DNA from: Paenibacillus sp. PAMC 26794
GTDB lineage: Bacteria > Bacillota > Bacilli > Paenibacillales > Paenibacillaceae
DNA: 64,000 nt
Assembly: GCF_000316035.1 (NCBI RefSeq)
Contig: NZ_ANHX01000092.1
Span: 62,001-126,000, forward strand
Direction: 5' to 3'
In this document: positions 25,383 to 34,473 of the stretch, piece after piece
Position numbering within the stretch: the stretch's first letter is position 1
Layout of the letters: each line of letters begins with the position of its first letter
Program-made: the position numbers and the translations under genes
The notes under the pieces: generated by a model
The model's database searches: none
Told to the model about the DNA's origin: nothing
Seen by the model: only the letters and a program-made list of their open reading frames with translations

Positions 25383-25799
25383 ATGACCAGAAGAAAACGG
25401 AATCAATGGAGAAAATGGCAAGCTTCAGCGGCAGCAACGTTGACTGTGGCTGCACTCTTTCAATATGTAAGAACTTCGGATGCCTTTGATGTGGCCTATG
25501 CAGCAGCGAATGGCACAGATACAAGCGTTACTGCTTCAAGCCAAGTGGATACGCATGATGATGTGATGGATGAATGGATCAACAGTACAACGGACAGCAA
25601 CAACTGGAACACGCAGGACAATGACAATAATGATAGTCAATATAATGGAACATCCGATAGCACACAAGCAGCTCGGCCAGATCAGAGCGTGAGTAACAAG
25701 GGGAATTATTCAGATTCTCAGCGTTTCGGACAAAATAACCAGGGTACAGACTCCGGATACACCAGTGGCAACTATCAGTCACGTACAGGTGCGTCATGA
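25383..25799 (+). CDS. Small secreted low-complexity protein, possible ApbE substrate
   Basis: 138 residues with an arginine-rich N-terminus and a hydrophobic stretch (ASAAATLTVAALFQYV), a likely signal peptide or anchor. The rest is Asn/Asp/Ser/Thr/Gln-rich and probably disordered. The chain ends in SRTGAS, close to the Dxx(S/T)GA(T/S) motif on which ApbE places FMN, although the aspartate is glutamine here. Its stop overlaps the start of the apbE gene by four bases (ATGA), and a ferric-reductase-like gene follows. It may therefore be a flavinylated extracytoplasmic electron carrier; this is inference, and no domain is recognised. Confidence 0.6.
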   Translation: MTRRKRNQWRKWQASAAATLTVAALFQYVRTSDAFDVAYAAANGTDTSVTASSQVDTHDDVMDEWINSTTDSNNWNTQDNDNNDSQYNGTSDSTQAARPDQSVSNKGNYSDSQRFGQNNQGTDSGYTSGNYQSRTGAS

Positions 25800-26839
25800 G
25801 CCGCACGGAGCAAGTTGCTCGTCCGCTCCGTTTTCAATTCCGTGCGATGAACACGGATGTTGAAGTGCAACTGTCCGCTGGGCGGGAAGAAGCTGAACAT
25901 GCAGCAACCGTGGTGAAGAATTGGTTTGAGACGCAGGAGCAGCGTTTCAGCCGATTTGTGGCAGACAGTGAACTAAATCGTCTGAATGCTTCAATCGGAT
26001 GGATGCCCATCTCCGCTGCGATGGATGAAGTTTTGAGTTTGGCCTATGGATATATTGGACTGACTGAAGGGATTTTTCAACCGGGTATCTCCCAGGCTCT
26101 TCAGGCTTCGGGATATGATCTAAGTTTCGAGAAGGTGCAGCAACGACAATTGCAACGTCCGTTGCTTGAACGCATACTGCGAACAAAAACGCCTGAATGT
26201 TCAGGGATGACAGAAGATCGATATGACCACAGTCGTCCGAGCTGGATTCAGCGGGAAGGTAGCCGGATGGTTCATCTGGACCCCGGAGCTGAGTTGGACC
26301 TGGGAGGCATTGTTAAGGGCTGGGCAGTGGAGCGTATCGCAGACTGGTTGCAGCGAACGTTGCATATTCCGGCGGGGTTGATTAACGCGGGTGGAGATAT
26401 TCAAGTATGGGGCTCACCAGACCATTCCCAGTGGACCTTGCAAGTAGCAGATCCTTTGCAGAATCAGGGTGCTGTGTCGGGAGCGATCCGTTTACAGCGA
26501 GGAGCTGTTGCCACTTCGGGTATTTCCCGCAGACAATGGCAGAATACGGACGGAAGCTTTGCACATCACCTCATTGACCCCCGGACGATGGAGCCGGCAG
26601 ATACGGACGTATTGCAGTGTACCGTTATGGGACAGCATGCTTCGCAATGCGAGATCATTGCCAAGACGGTCTGCATTTTGGGTAGTGCCGAGGCGGTGGG
26701 CTGGTTAAACCGACATTACGATCGGCATGACGTCCTGTGGATGACACGGGATGGGAGTATTTATTTTAGAGGGAATACGGATACGCTCGCTGAGCATTGG
26801 CCCGGTTTTGATCCGGATCATCGCTTCAGTCTGATCTAG
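25796..26839 (+). CDS. apbE: FAD:protein FMN transferase (ApbE)
   Basis: 347 residues. The ApbE family is recognised from FRAMNTDVEVQL at the start, DPGAELDLGGIVKGWAVERI near residue 165, GLINAGGDIQVWG, and GAVATSGISRRQW followed by HHLIDPRTMEPA. These enzymes move FMN from FAD to a threonine or serine of a target protein, usually outside the membrane. No clear signal peptide is visible here, which is unusual for exported ApbE proteins. It sits in an operon with a small secreted protein (25383) and a membrane ferric-reductase-like protein (26871), the expected setting for a flavin-based electron transfer system. Confidence 0.9.
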   Translation: MSRTEQVARPLRFQFRAMNTDVEVQLSAGREEAEHAATVVKNWFETQEQRFSRFVADSELNRLNASIGWMPISAAMDEVLSLAYGYIGLTEGIFQPGISQALQASGYDLSFEKVQQRQLQRPLLERILRTKTPECSGMTEDRYDHSRPSWIQREGSRMVHLDPGAELDLGGIVKGWAVERIADWLQRTLHIPAGLINAGGDIQVWGSPDHSQWTLQVADPLQNQGAVSGAIRLQRGAVATSGISRRQWQNTDGSFAHHLIDPRTMEPADTDVLQCTVMGQHASQCEIIAKTVCILGSAEAVGWLNRHYDRHDVLWMTRDGSIYFRGNTDTLAEHWPGFDPDHRFSLI

Positions 26840-26870
26840 GACAAGTCTAACAGATATGGGGGAGCCGGTT

Positions 26871-27524
26871 ATGGCACAATGGATTGTAGATTACCTGCCG
26901 ACGTGGAATATCATTCGAATTAGTGGAATTGCTGCTTATGTGCTGCTCTTTGCCGGTGTGTTTCTGGGCATTGCGCAAGGGATGCCTATGGCCAAAGGCA
27001 AACCAAAAGCAGCCATGTTCAAATGGCATACCCGAACGACCTGGCTCGCCTTCGGACTTGGACTCGTGCACGCATTAACGTTATATATTGATCATTACAG
27101 CCCATTTACCTGGGGAGAACTTCTGATTCCTTTTACCGCCTCCGTGCATCCGATCGGCAGTGGTCTGGGAACGTTAGCCTTCTACGGATTAGTGATTGTC
27201 CTGTTATCCAGTGATCTGCGGAACAAGCTGGGCCGTAAATGGTGGTTCATGTTCCACATGTTGTCCTATCCGGTGTTCATTGGTCTGCTGGTTCACGGCA
27301 TGGTGACGGGAATAGATTCTGGCAATATCATCATGCGGATGATGTATGTATTTACCGGACTCAGCATTCTCGGTATCACCGTGCTGCGTGGCATGTTGAG
27401 AGAACGCAAAGGCCCGGAAATCACGATTGGACCGAAACGTGCAACATCTGGTTCACCTTCCGAGCAGAATTGGGTTGAAGGTTTTGGTTTGGTGGGAACG
27501 GTACGACCTAAACATCTGAAATAA
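26871..27524 (+). CDS. Ferric-reductase-like transmembrane protein
   Basis: 217 residues; the ATG at 26871 is 6 bases after GGGGGAGC, while the upstream in-frame ATG at 26856 has no site. About six membrane helices are visible. Histidines in FKWHTRTTWLAFGLGLVHAL and in WFMFHMLSYP, FIGLLVHGM form two pairs spaced as in heme b-binding ferric reductase/NADPH oxidase domains. The cytoplasmic FAD/NADPH domain is absent. It could pass electrons across the membrane to the flavinylated partner of the same operon (inference). Confidence 0.8.
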   Translation: MAQWIVDYLPTWNIIRISGIAAYVLLFAGVFLGIAQGMPMAKGKPKAAMFKWHTRTTWLAFGLGLVHALTLYIDHYSPFTWGELLIPFTASVHPIGSGLGTLAFYGLVIVLLSSDLRNKLGRKWWFMFHMLSYPVFIGLLVHGMVTGIDSGNIIMRMMYVFTGLSILGITVLRGMLRERKGPEITIGPKRATSGSPSEQNWVEGFGLVGTVRPKHLK

Positions 27525-27570
27525 TAAAATGTGGATTATCATCCAATATGTATCGTTACACATGCAAAGA

Positions 27571-27593
27571 AGCGGCCATCAGGCCGCTTTTTC
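27571..27593 (+). terminator. Terminator of the ApbE operon
   Basis: Perfect AGCGGCC/GGCCGCT stem, loop ATCA, followed by TTTTT. Confidence 0.85.
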
Positions 27594-27687
27594 CATGAAC
27601 AGTTATTTTATTGAACAGTCATTTCACGAAGCATCCATACACATGTCCAATGTTCTACATAGCTTCAGGTATGAAACGAGTTACGGA

Positions 27688-28254
27688 TTATACAGCGTCA
27701 TCACTAACAGGTTTTTCTCCCAGTGCTTCTTCAAGCTCGGATTGTTTGCGATGGGCGATCCGACTGCTCGCTGCTGATGCAATCGCACCGACAATATCAT
27801 CGAAGAACGTGTGGACAGGGCCCAGGCTCTTGTCATTCAGTCGTTCAAGCACCCCTGGTTTCAGCTTGTCCACATAACCATAATTCGTAAATCCAATGCT
27901 GCCATATACATTGACGATGGAGAATGCCAAAATCTCATCCACGCCATACAGTCCTTCATCGTTCTCAATCATCTCCTGCAAAGGAGATATGAGCTGCCCC
28001 TGTTCTGCCAGAATATCAAGCTGAATCCCGGTCAGAACAGCGTTCTGTACCTCTCGTTTACGGAGAACCATCTCCACATTTTCGATACATTCTTCCATCG
28101 TAAGACCTGGATAATATTTTTGCTGCAATAACATGACCAGCTCTGCGATCTCAGGGATCGTGACGCCCCGCTTATGCAGCCATTCCCTTGTGGCCTCCGC
28201 GACCTTGCGGCTATTCAGGCTGTAAGGGATTTTTTCTTGCTCAGGGTGTTCCAT
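27688..28254 (-). CDS. Phosphatidylglycerophosphatase A-like protein (YutG-like)
   Basis: 188 residues. The start is set at the CAT at 28252-28254 because AGAGGAGG lies directly before it; a TTG further out would contain that site. The PgpA fold signature is visible as GLYGVDEILAFSIVNVYGSI, FTNYGYVDKLKPG, and the C-terminal GPVHTFFDDIVGAIASA. These proteins remove phosphate from phosphatidylglycerol phosphate in membrane lipid synthesis. Unlike the E. coli enzyme no membrane helices are evident; Firmicute homologues such as YutG are similarly soluble. Monocistronic, facing the ApbE operon. Confidence 0.8.
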   Translation of the reverse strand: MEHPEQEKIPYSLNSRKVAEATREWLHKRGVTIPEIAELVMLLQQKYYPGLTMEECIENVEMVLRKREVQNAVLTGIQLDILAEQGQLISPLQEMIENDEGLYGVDEILAFSIVNVYGSIGFTNYGYVDKLKPGVLERLNDKSLGPVHTFFDDIVGAIASAASSRIAHRKQSELEEALGEKPVSDDAV

Positions 28255-28413
28255 GGGCGATTCCTCCTCTGAAGTTAGCAATGTCCCTACTCTTGCTTCC
28301 TAATACGTTATTAACCTGTTTTACGTTTCTTTATTATCTTTTAGTTATTTTTTGGACAAAGGCTCGTATACATGGTAGTACAAACTGTAAAAATGATGAG
28401 GGGGAACGTGATC

Positions 28414-29469
28414 ATGAGAAAGATCCAATCTTTGCGTACGGTATCGGCAGCTGCGCTGCTGAGCATTCCTATGGTGTTGTCAGGTTGTGGCATGTTTGGA
28501 GCACAGTCTTCCGAAGCTGTTGATCCACCACCGCCTATTCAGGAAGCAGCCATGATTCAGGCAGCCGAAGGGAATGGGGCACTCGCAATGCTCCCATTAA
28601 CGACGGTATATCTGCAAGACCAGCAGGGGCTGCTCGCTCCTGTATCCCTGACCCTTCCTTCTGGAACAGATGCTAGCAGTCCAAAGACAGCTCTGGATAC
28701 ACTTGTCACAGGCGGGGCCTATTCGGGTATGCTGCCTGAAGGATTCCAGGGCGTTCTCCCGCAGGGAACGGTTGTGCAGAATGTAACGATTCACGCGGAT
28801 GACAAGCTGGCGGTCGTTGAGTTCTCGGGTAATTTTGCCAAGTATGATGCGAAGGAAGAACGGAAAATGCTAGAAGCTGTCACGTGGACATTAACGGGAA
28901 CGCCTGATGTGGAGAATGTGCAGATCTGGGTGGATGGCAAAAAGTTAACGCAAATGCCGGTGAACAGCACGCCGTTGCCTGAACCGCTGAATCGGGCTGT
29001 GGGAATCAATCTGGATCTGGGCGATACGTTTGTGACGAACAGCAGCCCGGTCACGGTCTATTTCTCCGCTGCTTCTCCAGCAGGCATCCAATATTATGTT
29101 CCGGTGACACGTCTGGTTACACCTGGTGAAGATCGTGTGCAGGCAGCATTGAATGAACTGATCAAGGGACCTGACAAAGGCGGCGAACTGGAAGAGGTCA
29201 TGACAGGCGGAACGGAGCTGCAATCGGTCAAAACGGCAGAGGATGGCACGGTAACGGTTGCCTTGAAAGATGATATGTTTGCCGAAGGGGATATCGTGCC
29301 AAGCGAGCTGTTACAGTCCGTCGTATTAACGACTGCAGAAAATACAGCCAGCAAGGATGCCAAAGTGCAGATCGAATGGAATGGCCAAAAAACGGTTATG
29401 GGTGACGACAACAGGGATTACAGTGCGCCGGTTTCCAAGCCTGAATATATCAACGAAATTCCGATTTAA
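28414..29469 (+). CDS. gerM: Spore germination lipoprotein GerM, two GerMN domains
   Basis: 351 residues from ATG 28414 (GAGGGGG ten bases upstream; the frame extends upstream to 28372 without a site). A lipoprotein signal peptide ends in the lipobox VLSGC. Two GerMN repeats follow: one from about residue 60 to 190 (TTVYLQDQQGLLAPVSLTLP, VEFSGNF) and one from about 205 to 330 (VTVYFSAASPAGIQYYVPVT, VALKDDMF). In Bacillus subtilis GerM is needed for sporulation and germination. The order gerM-rph-rdgB is the same as there, although here a 340-base gap with a repeat element separates gerM from rph. Confidence 0.9.
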   Translation: MRKIQSLRTVSAAALLSIPMVLSGCGMFGAQSSEAVDPPPPIQEAAMIQAAEGNGALAMLPLTTVYLQDQQGLLAPVSLTLPSGTDASSPKTALDTLVTGGAYSGMLPEGFQGVLPQGTVVQNVTIHADDKLAVVEFSGNFAKYDAKEERKMLEAVTWTLTGTPDVENVQIWVDGKKLTQMPVNSTPLPEPLNRAVGINLDLGDTFVTNSSPVTVYFSAASPAGIQYYVPVTRLVTPGEDRVQAALNELIKGPDKGGELEEVMTGGTELQSVKTAEDGTVTVALKDDMFAEGDIVPSELLQSVVLTTAENTASKDAKVQIEWNGQKTVMGDDNRDYSAPVSKPEYINEIPI

Positions 29470-29540
29470 TGAACGAAGAATGCTTAAGGATGCTTTTAAC
29501 CGAACTCTTTGGTAAAATATAAGGGATTCGTAAAATACGT

Positions 29541-29744
29541 GTTCAAAAAGATCGGTTTTCAGTACCGAGAAGATGGGATGAAGCTAGAAATGGAGTAGCG
29601 GAGCGTAGGCAAACTACGTGAGCAACTACAATGTTTCCGAAGGAAACAACCTTCGTAAGCTTATGCTTATTCGGCTTGAATTCCATATTCGATGCTGATG
29701 ATGCCTTAAGGCATCTTTCGTAATCAAAAGCGAGCTTTTTGAAC
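29541..29744. repeat. MITE-like element with terminal inverted repeats
   Basis: A 204-base unit beginning GTTCAAAAAG and ending CTTTTTGAAC, a perfect 10-base terminal inverted repeat that continues imperfectly for about 35 bases (both ends read on into ...TTTT...GATG). Inside are two further perfect palindromes, GTTTCC-GAA-GGAAAC near 29630 and GATGCCTTAAGGCATC near 29699. No protein frame. It lies between gerM and rph. I have the impression that closely similar units occur in other Paenibacillus genomes, but this needs a search. Confidence 0.75.
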
Positions 29745-29807
29745 AATCTCTAAAAGTGTGAATAAGTTCAACATTACAGGATGCTTAAGTCGTAGGAGGC
29801 AGAAAAT

Positions 29808-30563
29808 ATGAGATCAAACGGACGAACCAGCGAACAGCTGCGCCCGCTGAATTTAACAGTGAACACGAATAAATACGCCGAGGGCTCTGTACTGATTGAA
29901 GTTGGAGATACAAAGGTGATCTGTACAGCTACAGTAGAGGAACGTGTACCTCCCTTTATGAAAGGGCAGGGTAAAGGCTGGGTAACAGCTGAATATTCCA
30001 TGTTGCCACGTGCAACACATACCCGGAACCAACGTGAAGCCAATCGCGGCAAATTAACTGGACGCACCATGGAAATCCAGCGTCTGATTGGTCGGGCACT
30101 GCGCTCGGTAGTTAATCTGCAGGCTCTTGGTGAGCGTACGATTACCCTGGACTGTGATGTTATTCAAGCTGACGGAGGCACACGCACAACGTCCATTACC
30201 GGTGCGTTTGTAGCGCTGGCGCTTGCCGTGAACAAGATCTCCCAACAGCACAAACTGCAAGTGTTCCCGATTACGGATTTCATTGCCGCAGTAAGTGTGG
30301 GTGTTGTGGGTGAACAGCCTGTACTGGATCTGAACTATGATGAAGATTCCAAAGCCAAGGTAGACATGAACCTGGTGATGACAGGCGGCGGTAAATACGT
30401 CGAGCTTCAGGGAACAGGTGAGGAAGCACCATTTGATCGCCGTGAGCTGAACGCCATGTTGGAACTGGGCGAACAGGGAATTCTGGAGATGATCGAGCGT
30501 CAAAAAGAAGTGCTAGGACCGATTGCGCTCAAGATCGGCGCGCGTGGATTAGGGGAAGCGTAA
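29808..30563 (+). CDS. rph: Ribonuclease PH
   Basis: 251 residues, ATG at 29808 after TAGGAGG. The phosphorolytic 3'-5' exoribonuclease that trims tRNA 3' ends. The family is clear from GWVTAEYSMLPRATHTRNQR, EIQRLIGRALRSVVNL, LDCDVIQADGGTRTTSITGA and the aspartates in LDLNYDEDSKAKVDMN. Full length (B. subtilis Rph is about 245). The next gene starts two bases after the stop, so rph and rdgB are cotranscribed. Confidence 0.97.
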   Translation: MRSNGRTSEQLRPLNLTVNTNKYAEGSVLIEVGDTKVICTATVEERVPPFMKGQGKGWVTAEYSMLPRATHTRNQREANRGKLTGRTMEIQRLIGRALRSVVNLQALGERTITLDCDVIQADGGTRTTSITGAFVALALAVNKISQQHKLQVFPITDFIAAVSVGVVGEQPVLDLNYDEDSKAKVDMNLVMTGGGKYVELQGTGEEAPFDRRELNAMLELGEQGILEMIERQKEVLGPIALKIGARGLGEA

Positions 30564-30564
30564 G

Positions 30565-31188
30565 ATGAGTTTGGACAGCCCAATCCTCATTGTTGCAACC
30601 CGCAATGCGGGTAAAGTCCGTGAATTCGCTCATGCTTTCGCACCGCTTGGCAAAGAGGTTAAGAGCATGTTTGACTATCCGGAGCTGCCGGATGTGGTAG
30701 AAGATGGCGTAACGTTTGCGGAAAATGCCTGGAAGAAAGCCAAAGCGGTTGGTGATGCGCTGGGTTTGCCCGTTCTGGCAGACGATTCAGGACTTTGCGT
30801 AGATCTGTTGGACGGGGAGCCAGGAGTGTATTCAGCGAGATATGCAGGCGAAGGAGCAACGGATGCACAGAATAATGCGAAGTTGCTGGAGACGCTGGAA
30901 TCGTTGAAATCCGGTGAGGACACCGAGCAGCCGCTACTAAGTCCGGCTCGTTTCGTTTGTGCGCTGGTCCTGTACGATCCGACAACAGGTGATAAGTATG
31001 AATCGGAAGGCACTGCGGAAGGCTGGATTACGGCTCAAGCTGCAGGTGCTGGCGGCTTTGGATATGACCCGCTATTCTATGTACCTGAATACGAGATGAC
31101 GATGGCAGAGCTGACGCTCGAGCAAAAGCAGGCGATTAGCCACCGCGGTCATGCGCTGAGAGCGCTTGTATCCAGACTTGAAGGCTAA
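30565..31188 (+). CDS. rdgB: XTP/dITP diphosphatase (RdgB/HAM1 family)
   Basis: 207 residues, ATG at 30565. House-cleaning nucleotide pyrophosphatase that hydrolyses dITP, ITP and XTP. Motifs: VATRNAGKVREF at the N-terminus, VLADDSGLCVDLLDGEPG near residue 70, GGFGYDPLFYVPE and SHRGHALRAL near the C-terminus. Same neighbour as ysnA in B. subtilis. A terminator follows. Confidence 0.95.
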   Translation: MSLDSPILIVATRNAGKVREFAHAFAPLGKEVKSMFDYPELPDVVEDGVTFAENAWKKAKAVGDALGLPVLADDSGLCVDLLDGEPGVYSARYAGEGATDAQNNAKLLETLESLKSGEDTEQPLLSPARFVCALVLYDPTTGDKYESEGTAEGWITAQAAGAGGFGYDPLFYVPEYEMTMAELTLEQKQAISHRGHALRALVSRLEG

Positions 31189-31233
31189 GACTAAACGAAA
31201 CATTTTGATTTAACATAATGATATGTGAACATC

Positions 31234-31300
31234 AAAGCGTTAATGGAAGGACAGAAGCATTCCGAATGGAATGGTTCACCCGCCATTAACGCTTTTTCTA
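31234..31300 (+). terminator. Terminator after rdgB
   Basis: Outer stem AAAGCGTTAATGG (31234-31246) pairs with CCATTAACGC-TTT (31283-31296); an inner hairpin is formed by GCATTCC/GGAATG. TTTTTCT follows. The remaining bases to 31537 hold no gene I can support; they are the leader of the STM4015-like operon. Confidence 0.75.
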
Positions 31301-31537
31301 TGAAATGAAGTGTTGAGTCGGATTTGGGAAGGTCCATCTATATACCTAAAGAGGATTGCTATTTCTGCGACTATATTAGAGAACGTATGTTCCTGTACCT
31401 ACATTCAAAATGGTTCACATTGCACGATTGGGAATCTCATTGGGACTGGAGTTGGAAGAAGTTGCAAGCCTTGTGTGGTATGGGTTAACATTCAAATTAA
31501 CGAATCATATATGAACCTTAAACGGAGGGATCTACTC

Positions 31538-32380
31538 ATGCAAGAAGTGAAGCTTGTTGTATCCTACGATGAATATGAGGACGGCATTCGTATGGAAAAA
31601 TTAATTAAGGATTTGGCAGCTAAACCGGAGGCCAGCTCACTGGAAAGTCTGGTCATCGGAGATTGGGGACAGGCTTATGAAAATTCGCCTGACGAGTTCA
31701 TAGGCACGCTCGTCGAGTCAGCTCCAAGCTTTCCGTCATTGAAGAAACTGTTCATCGGGGATATGGGATACGAAGAGTGTGAAGTGTCGTGGATTATTCA
31801 GACGAATCTTACCCCGTTGTTGGGTGCTTTTCCAGAATTAAAATCATTCTCGGTCATGGGCAGTAGCGGCCTTAGTCTGGAACCACTCGAGCATGCCAAG
31901 CTCGAAGAGTTGATTATTATTTGTGGTGGTCTGCCGAAAGATGTATTATCTTCAATCACCCATGCCAAGTTGCCTGAATTGCGTAAACTGGAACTGTATC
32001 TGGGTGTAGATAATTATGGTTTCGATGGTTCACTTGAAGATGTGCTTCCCCTTTTGGAACAAGGGTTATTTCCAAAGCTGGTTTACTTGGGTCTGAAAGA
32101 CAGTGAAATTCAGGATGAGATTGCGAAAGCAGCAGCTAAAGCACCTATTCTGGATCAACTTGAAGTACTGGATCTATCGCAAGGGACGTTATCCGATGAA
32201 GGGGCTGAGGCGTTGCTTGCCAGTGACAAGATCAAGAAACTAAAACATCTCGATCTAAGTTACCATTACATGACCAATGAAATGATCAGTCGCTGGAACC
32301 AATCTGGTATATCCGTAGATGTTAGCGACCAGCAACAGAGCGATGAGGATGACTGGCGTTACCCGTCGTTAACGGAATAG
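31538..32380 (+). CDS. STM4015 family leucine-rich-repeat-like protein
   Basis: 280 residues; ATG 31538 is 7 bases after GGAGGGA (the open frame upstream to 31310 has no start signals). The body is made of irregular leucine-rich repeats of about 25-28 residues, for example SLKKLFIGDM, PELKSFSVMGSSGLSL, LPELRKLELYLG, FPKLVYLGLKDS, LEVLDLSQGTLSDEGAEALL and LKHLDLSYHYM. Motifs such as VIGDWGQAYENS and EVSWIIQ match my memory of the STM4015 family, named from Salmonella. No signal peptide, so a cytoplasmic interaction protein. First gene of a five-gene operon with STM4014, 4013, 4012 and 4011-type proteins; two bases separate it from the next gene. Confidence 0.8.
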   Translation: MQEVKLVVSYDEYEDGIRMEKLIKDLAAKPEASSLESLVIGDWGQAYENSPDEFIGTLVESAPSFPSLKKLFIGDMGYEECEVSWIIQTNLTPLLGAFPELKSFSVMGSSGLSLEPLEHAKLEELIIICGGLPKDVLSSITHAKLPELRKLELYLGVDNYGFDGSLEDVLPLLEQGLFPKLVYLGLKDSEIQDEIAKAAAKAPILDQLEVLDLSQGTLSDEGAEALLASDKIKKLKHLDLSYHYMTNEMISRWNQSGISVDVSDQQQSDEDDWRYPSLTE

Positions 32381-32382
32381 AA

Positions 32383-33648
32383 ATGTCAGATGTAAAGGAA
32401 ATGAAAGAAAGCCGGCATCAACCAGTAGATGTACCTGATCCAACACGAAATCAGCCCTTATTATTGATTGGAAACCCTAATAACCGACGAACTCAAGGGA
32501 TGCAAGAGGCTAGGCATAGATTGGGCTTGAAACCTGCGGTTGTACTGTCATATGCACAATTGCTTCAGAACTGGAGACACGGCGGAACGATCGCTGATAC
32601 AGTTGATTCCAATCTGTCTGTACCCCTGATTCGAATTGATGCTCCTGGCGAGGATTGGGAAGTAGAGCGTGAGCTGCTATTCCTTGGAGCTATGAACGAT
32701 ACGTTAGCCTTAACGGATGGAATAGGTGCAGAAGCATTTTCCGCAGAACAGGCACTTGCGCTGGAACAGGACTGGGGAAGAATCTACGCTCCTGCCCAGT
32801 GGTTCCGTGGCTGGAAAGCATGTCTGGATCGAATCGGCCGTGAGTCTCGGGAAATATGGCCTGAAGTCCGATTTATGAATGATCCCGCCGATATCCAATT
32901 GATGTTTGACAAGAGAACATGTCAGCAGCATCTATCTTCACATGGAGTTGATGTACCTCCGGCGCTTCAATCTTCGCAGCCAATCCGCAATTATATGGAC
33001 CTGCGTAGCTCAATGAAGTCTGCCGAGATGCATCGTGTGTTTGTGAAGCTTGCGTGCGGCTCCGGGGCTTCAGGAGTTGTTGCCTATCAAGTCAATCCCC
33101 GAACGGGTGATGAAATCGCTGTAACAACGATGGGGATGGAACAGAGACAGGGCAAGACGATTTTCTTCAATGAAGGACGTCTACGCAAGTATACCCGCAG
33201 TGAAGAGATTGCTACGCTGATGAACTGGTTATGTGCAGAAGGTGCACAGATTGAACGATGGATGCCAAAAGCCACGCTTGATCAGCGGGCCTATGATATT
33301 CGCCAACTGATTGCAGGTGGACAGGCAGGTCACGCGATTATGCGGCTGAGCCGTACCCCGATTACCAATCTGCATCTGCGCAATGAGCGTATGCTACCTG
33401 CTGAAGCAGGGCTGGATGAACAGCGGATGTCGCTGGTACGGTCGGCAGCGCAAGCAGCCATGTCTGCATTTCCCAACTCGTGGTCAGCCGGGATTGATGT
33501 GATGCTTACGAGTGGTTCGAATCCGCGTGCCTATGTGCTGGATGTGAATCCCTTTGGAGATTTGTTATACAGGGTCGAGCATCATGGCCTCGGAACCTAT
33601 GAGTGGGAAATGGAACTTTTACGAAAGGAGCCTATTCAACATGCCTGA
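32383..33648 (+). CDS. STM4014 family ATP-grasp-like protein
   Basis: 421 residues from ATG 32383, two bases after the previous stop; another in-frame ATG lies at 32401 and no strong ribosome site marks either. ATP-grasp features are visible: RVFVKLACGSGASGVVAY near residue 215 (lysine plus glycine-rich loop), DQRAYDIRQLIAGGQAGHAI near 305, and LDVNPFGDLLY near 390 with the Asp and Asn expected to hold Mg-ATP. ATP-grasp enzymes join a carboxylate to an amine or thiol through an acyl phosphate. The partner substrate is unknown. The end of the gene overlaps the start of the next by eight bases. Confidence 0.8.
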   Translation: MSDVKEMKESRHQPVDVPDPTRNQPLLLIGNPNNRRTQGMQEARHRLGLKPAVVLSYAQLLQNWRHGGTIADTVDSNLSVPLIRIDAPGEDWEVERELLFLGAMNDTLALTDGIGAEAFSAEQALALEQDWGRIYAPAQWFRGWKACLDRIGRESREIWPEVRFMNDPADIQLMFDKRTCQQHLSSHGVDVPPALQSSQPIRNYMDLRSSMKSAEMHRVFVKLACGSGASGVVAYQVNPRTGDEIAVTTMGMEQRQGKTIFFNEGRLRKYTRSEEIATLMNWLCAEGAQIERWMPKATLDQRAYDIRQLIAGGQAGHAIMRLSRTPITNLHLRNERMLPAEAGLDEQRMSLVRSAAQAAMSAFPNSWSAGIDVMLTSGSNPRAYVLDVNPFGDLLYRVEHHGLGTYEWEMELLRKEPIQHA

Positions 33649-34426
33649 TATGAACACCATTGTGGGCTCCCATGATCTGTTAATGATTACGCTGGATACG
33701 TTACGCTATGACGTAGCCAAGCTGGAAGAGGAGAATTGTCCTAATCTGTGTGGTTCGGGTCCGTGGGAGAAGCGTCATACCCCAGGCAGTTTTACATATG
33801 CGGCGCACCATGCTTTTTTTGGTGGTTTTATGCCGACTCCTGCCAATACAGATAAGGCATCTCATGTAAGGCTATTTCATTCCCGAAATACTGGGCTCAA
33901 AACACATCCGCACACCTGGCTGTTTGATACACCGGATATCGTATCCGGGTTAGCAGCTGAAGGTTACCGTACCCTCTGTATTGGCGGCGTCATCTTTTTT
34001 ACGAAAAAAAACCCGCTTGCGAAAGTATTGCCTGGCTATTTCCAACAGAGCTACTGGCGAATGAACTTTGGGGTAACCAACCCCAAATCAACAGAACATC
34101 AGGTACAACATGCATTAAAGCTACTTGAACAGACAGCGTCGGATGAAAAGATATTTATGTTTTTGAACGTGTCTGCCATTCATGGCCCCAATCGTTACTT
34201 TGTAGAAGGGGCTAAGGAAGACTCGGTGGAGACTCAACGGGCTGCACTTCGATATGTAGACGAGGCTCTTGGGCCATTGTTCGAGGCGATGCGAAAACGC
34301 GCCCGCCCTGCGTATTGCCTGGCTTTTTCCGATCATGGTACAGCTTACGGTGAAGACGGGTATCAAGGACACCGGCTTGCACATGATGTCGTCTGGACGG
34401 TGCCTTACCGTGAATTTTTAGTATAG
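33641..34426 (+). CDS. STM4013/SEN3800 family hydrolase (alkaline phosphatase/sulfatase superfamily)
   Basis: 261 residues from ATG 33641, seven bases after AAAGGAG and inside the end of the previous gene. The fold is suggested by LLMITLDTLRYDVAKLE at the N-terminus (metal-binding Asp), GSFTYAAHHAFFGGF around residue 50 (likely nucleophile region, with Thr in place of the Cys or Ser of sulfatases), LNVSAIHGPNRYF and the C-terminal LAFSDHGTAYGEDGYQGHR-LAHD with the Asp-His and His ligands. No signal peptide, unlike most sulfatases. Substrate unknown. Third gene of the STM4015-4011-type operon. Confidence 0.85.
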   Translation: MPDMNTIVGSHDLLMITLDTLRYDVAKLEEENCPNLCGSGPWEKRHTPGSFTYAAHHAFFGGFMPTPANTDKASHVRLFHSRNTGLKTHPHTWLFDTPDIVSGLAAEGYRTLCIGGVIFFTKKNPLAKVLPGYFQQSYWRMNFGVTNPKSTEHQVQHALKLLEQTASDEKIFMFLNVSAIHGPNRYFVEGAKEDSVETQRAALRYVDEALGPLFEAMRKRARPAYCLAFSDHGTAYGEDGYQGHRLAHDVVWTVPYREFLV

Positions 34427-34473
34427 AATGTATTGATCTTATGAGGACAACAACCGGAGACAGGAGGAAACCG

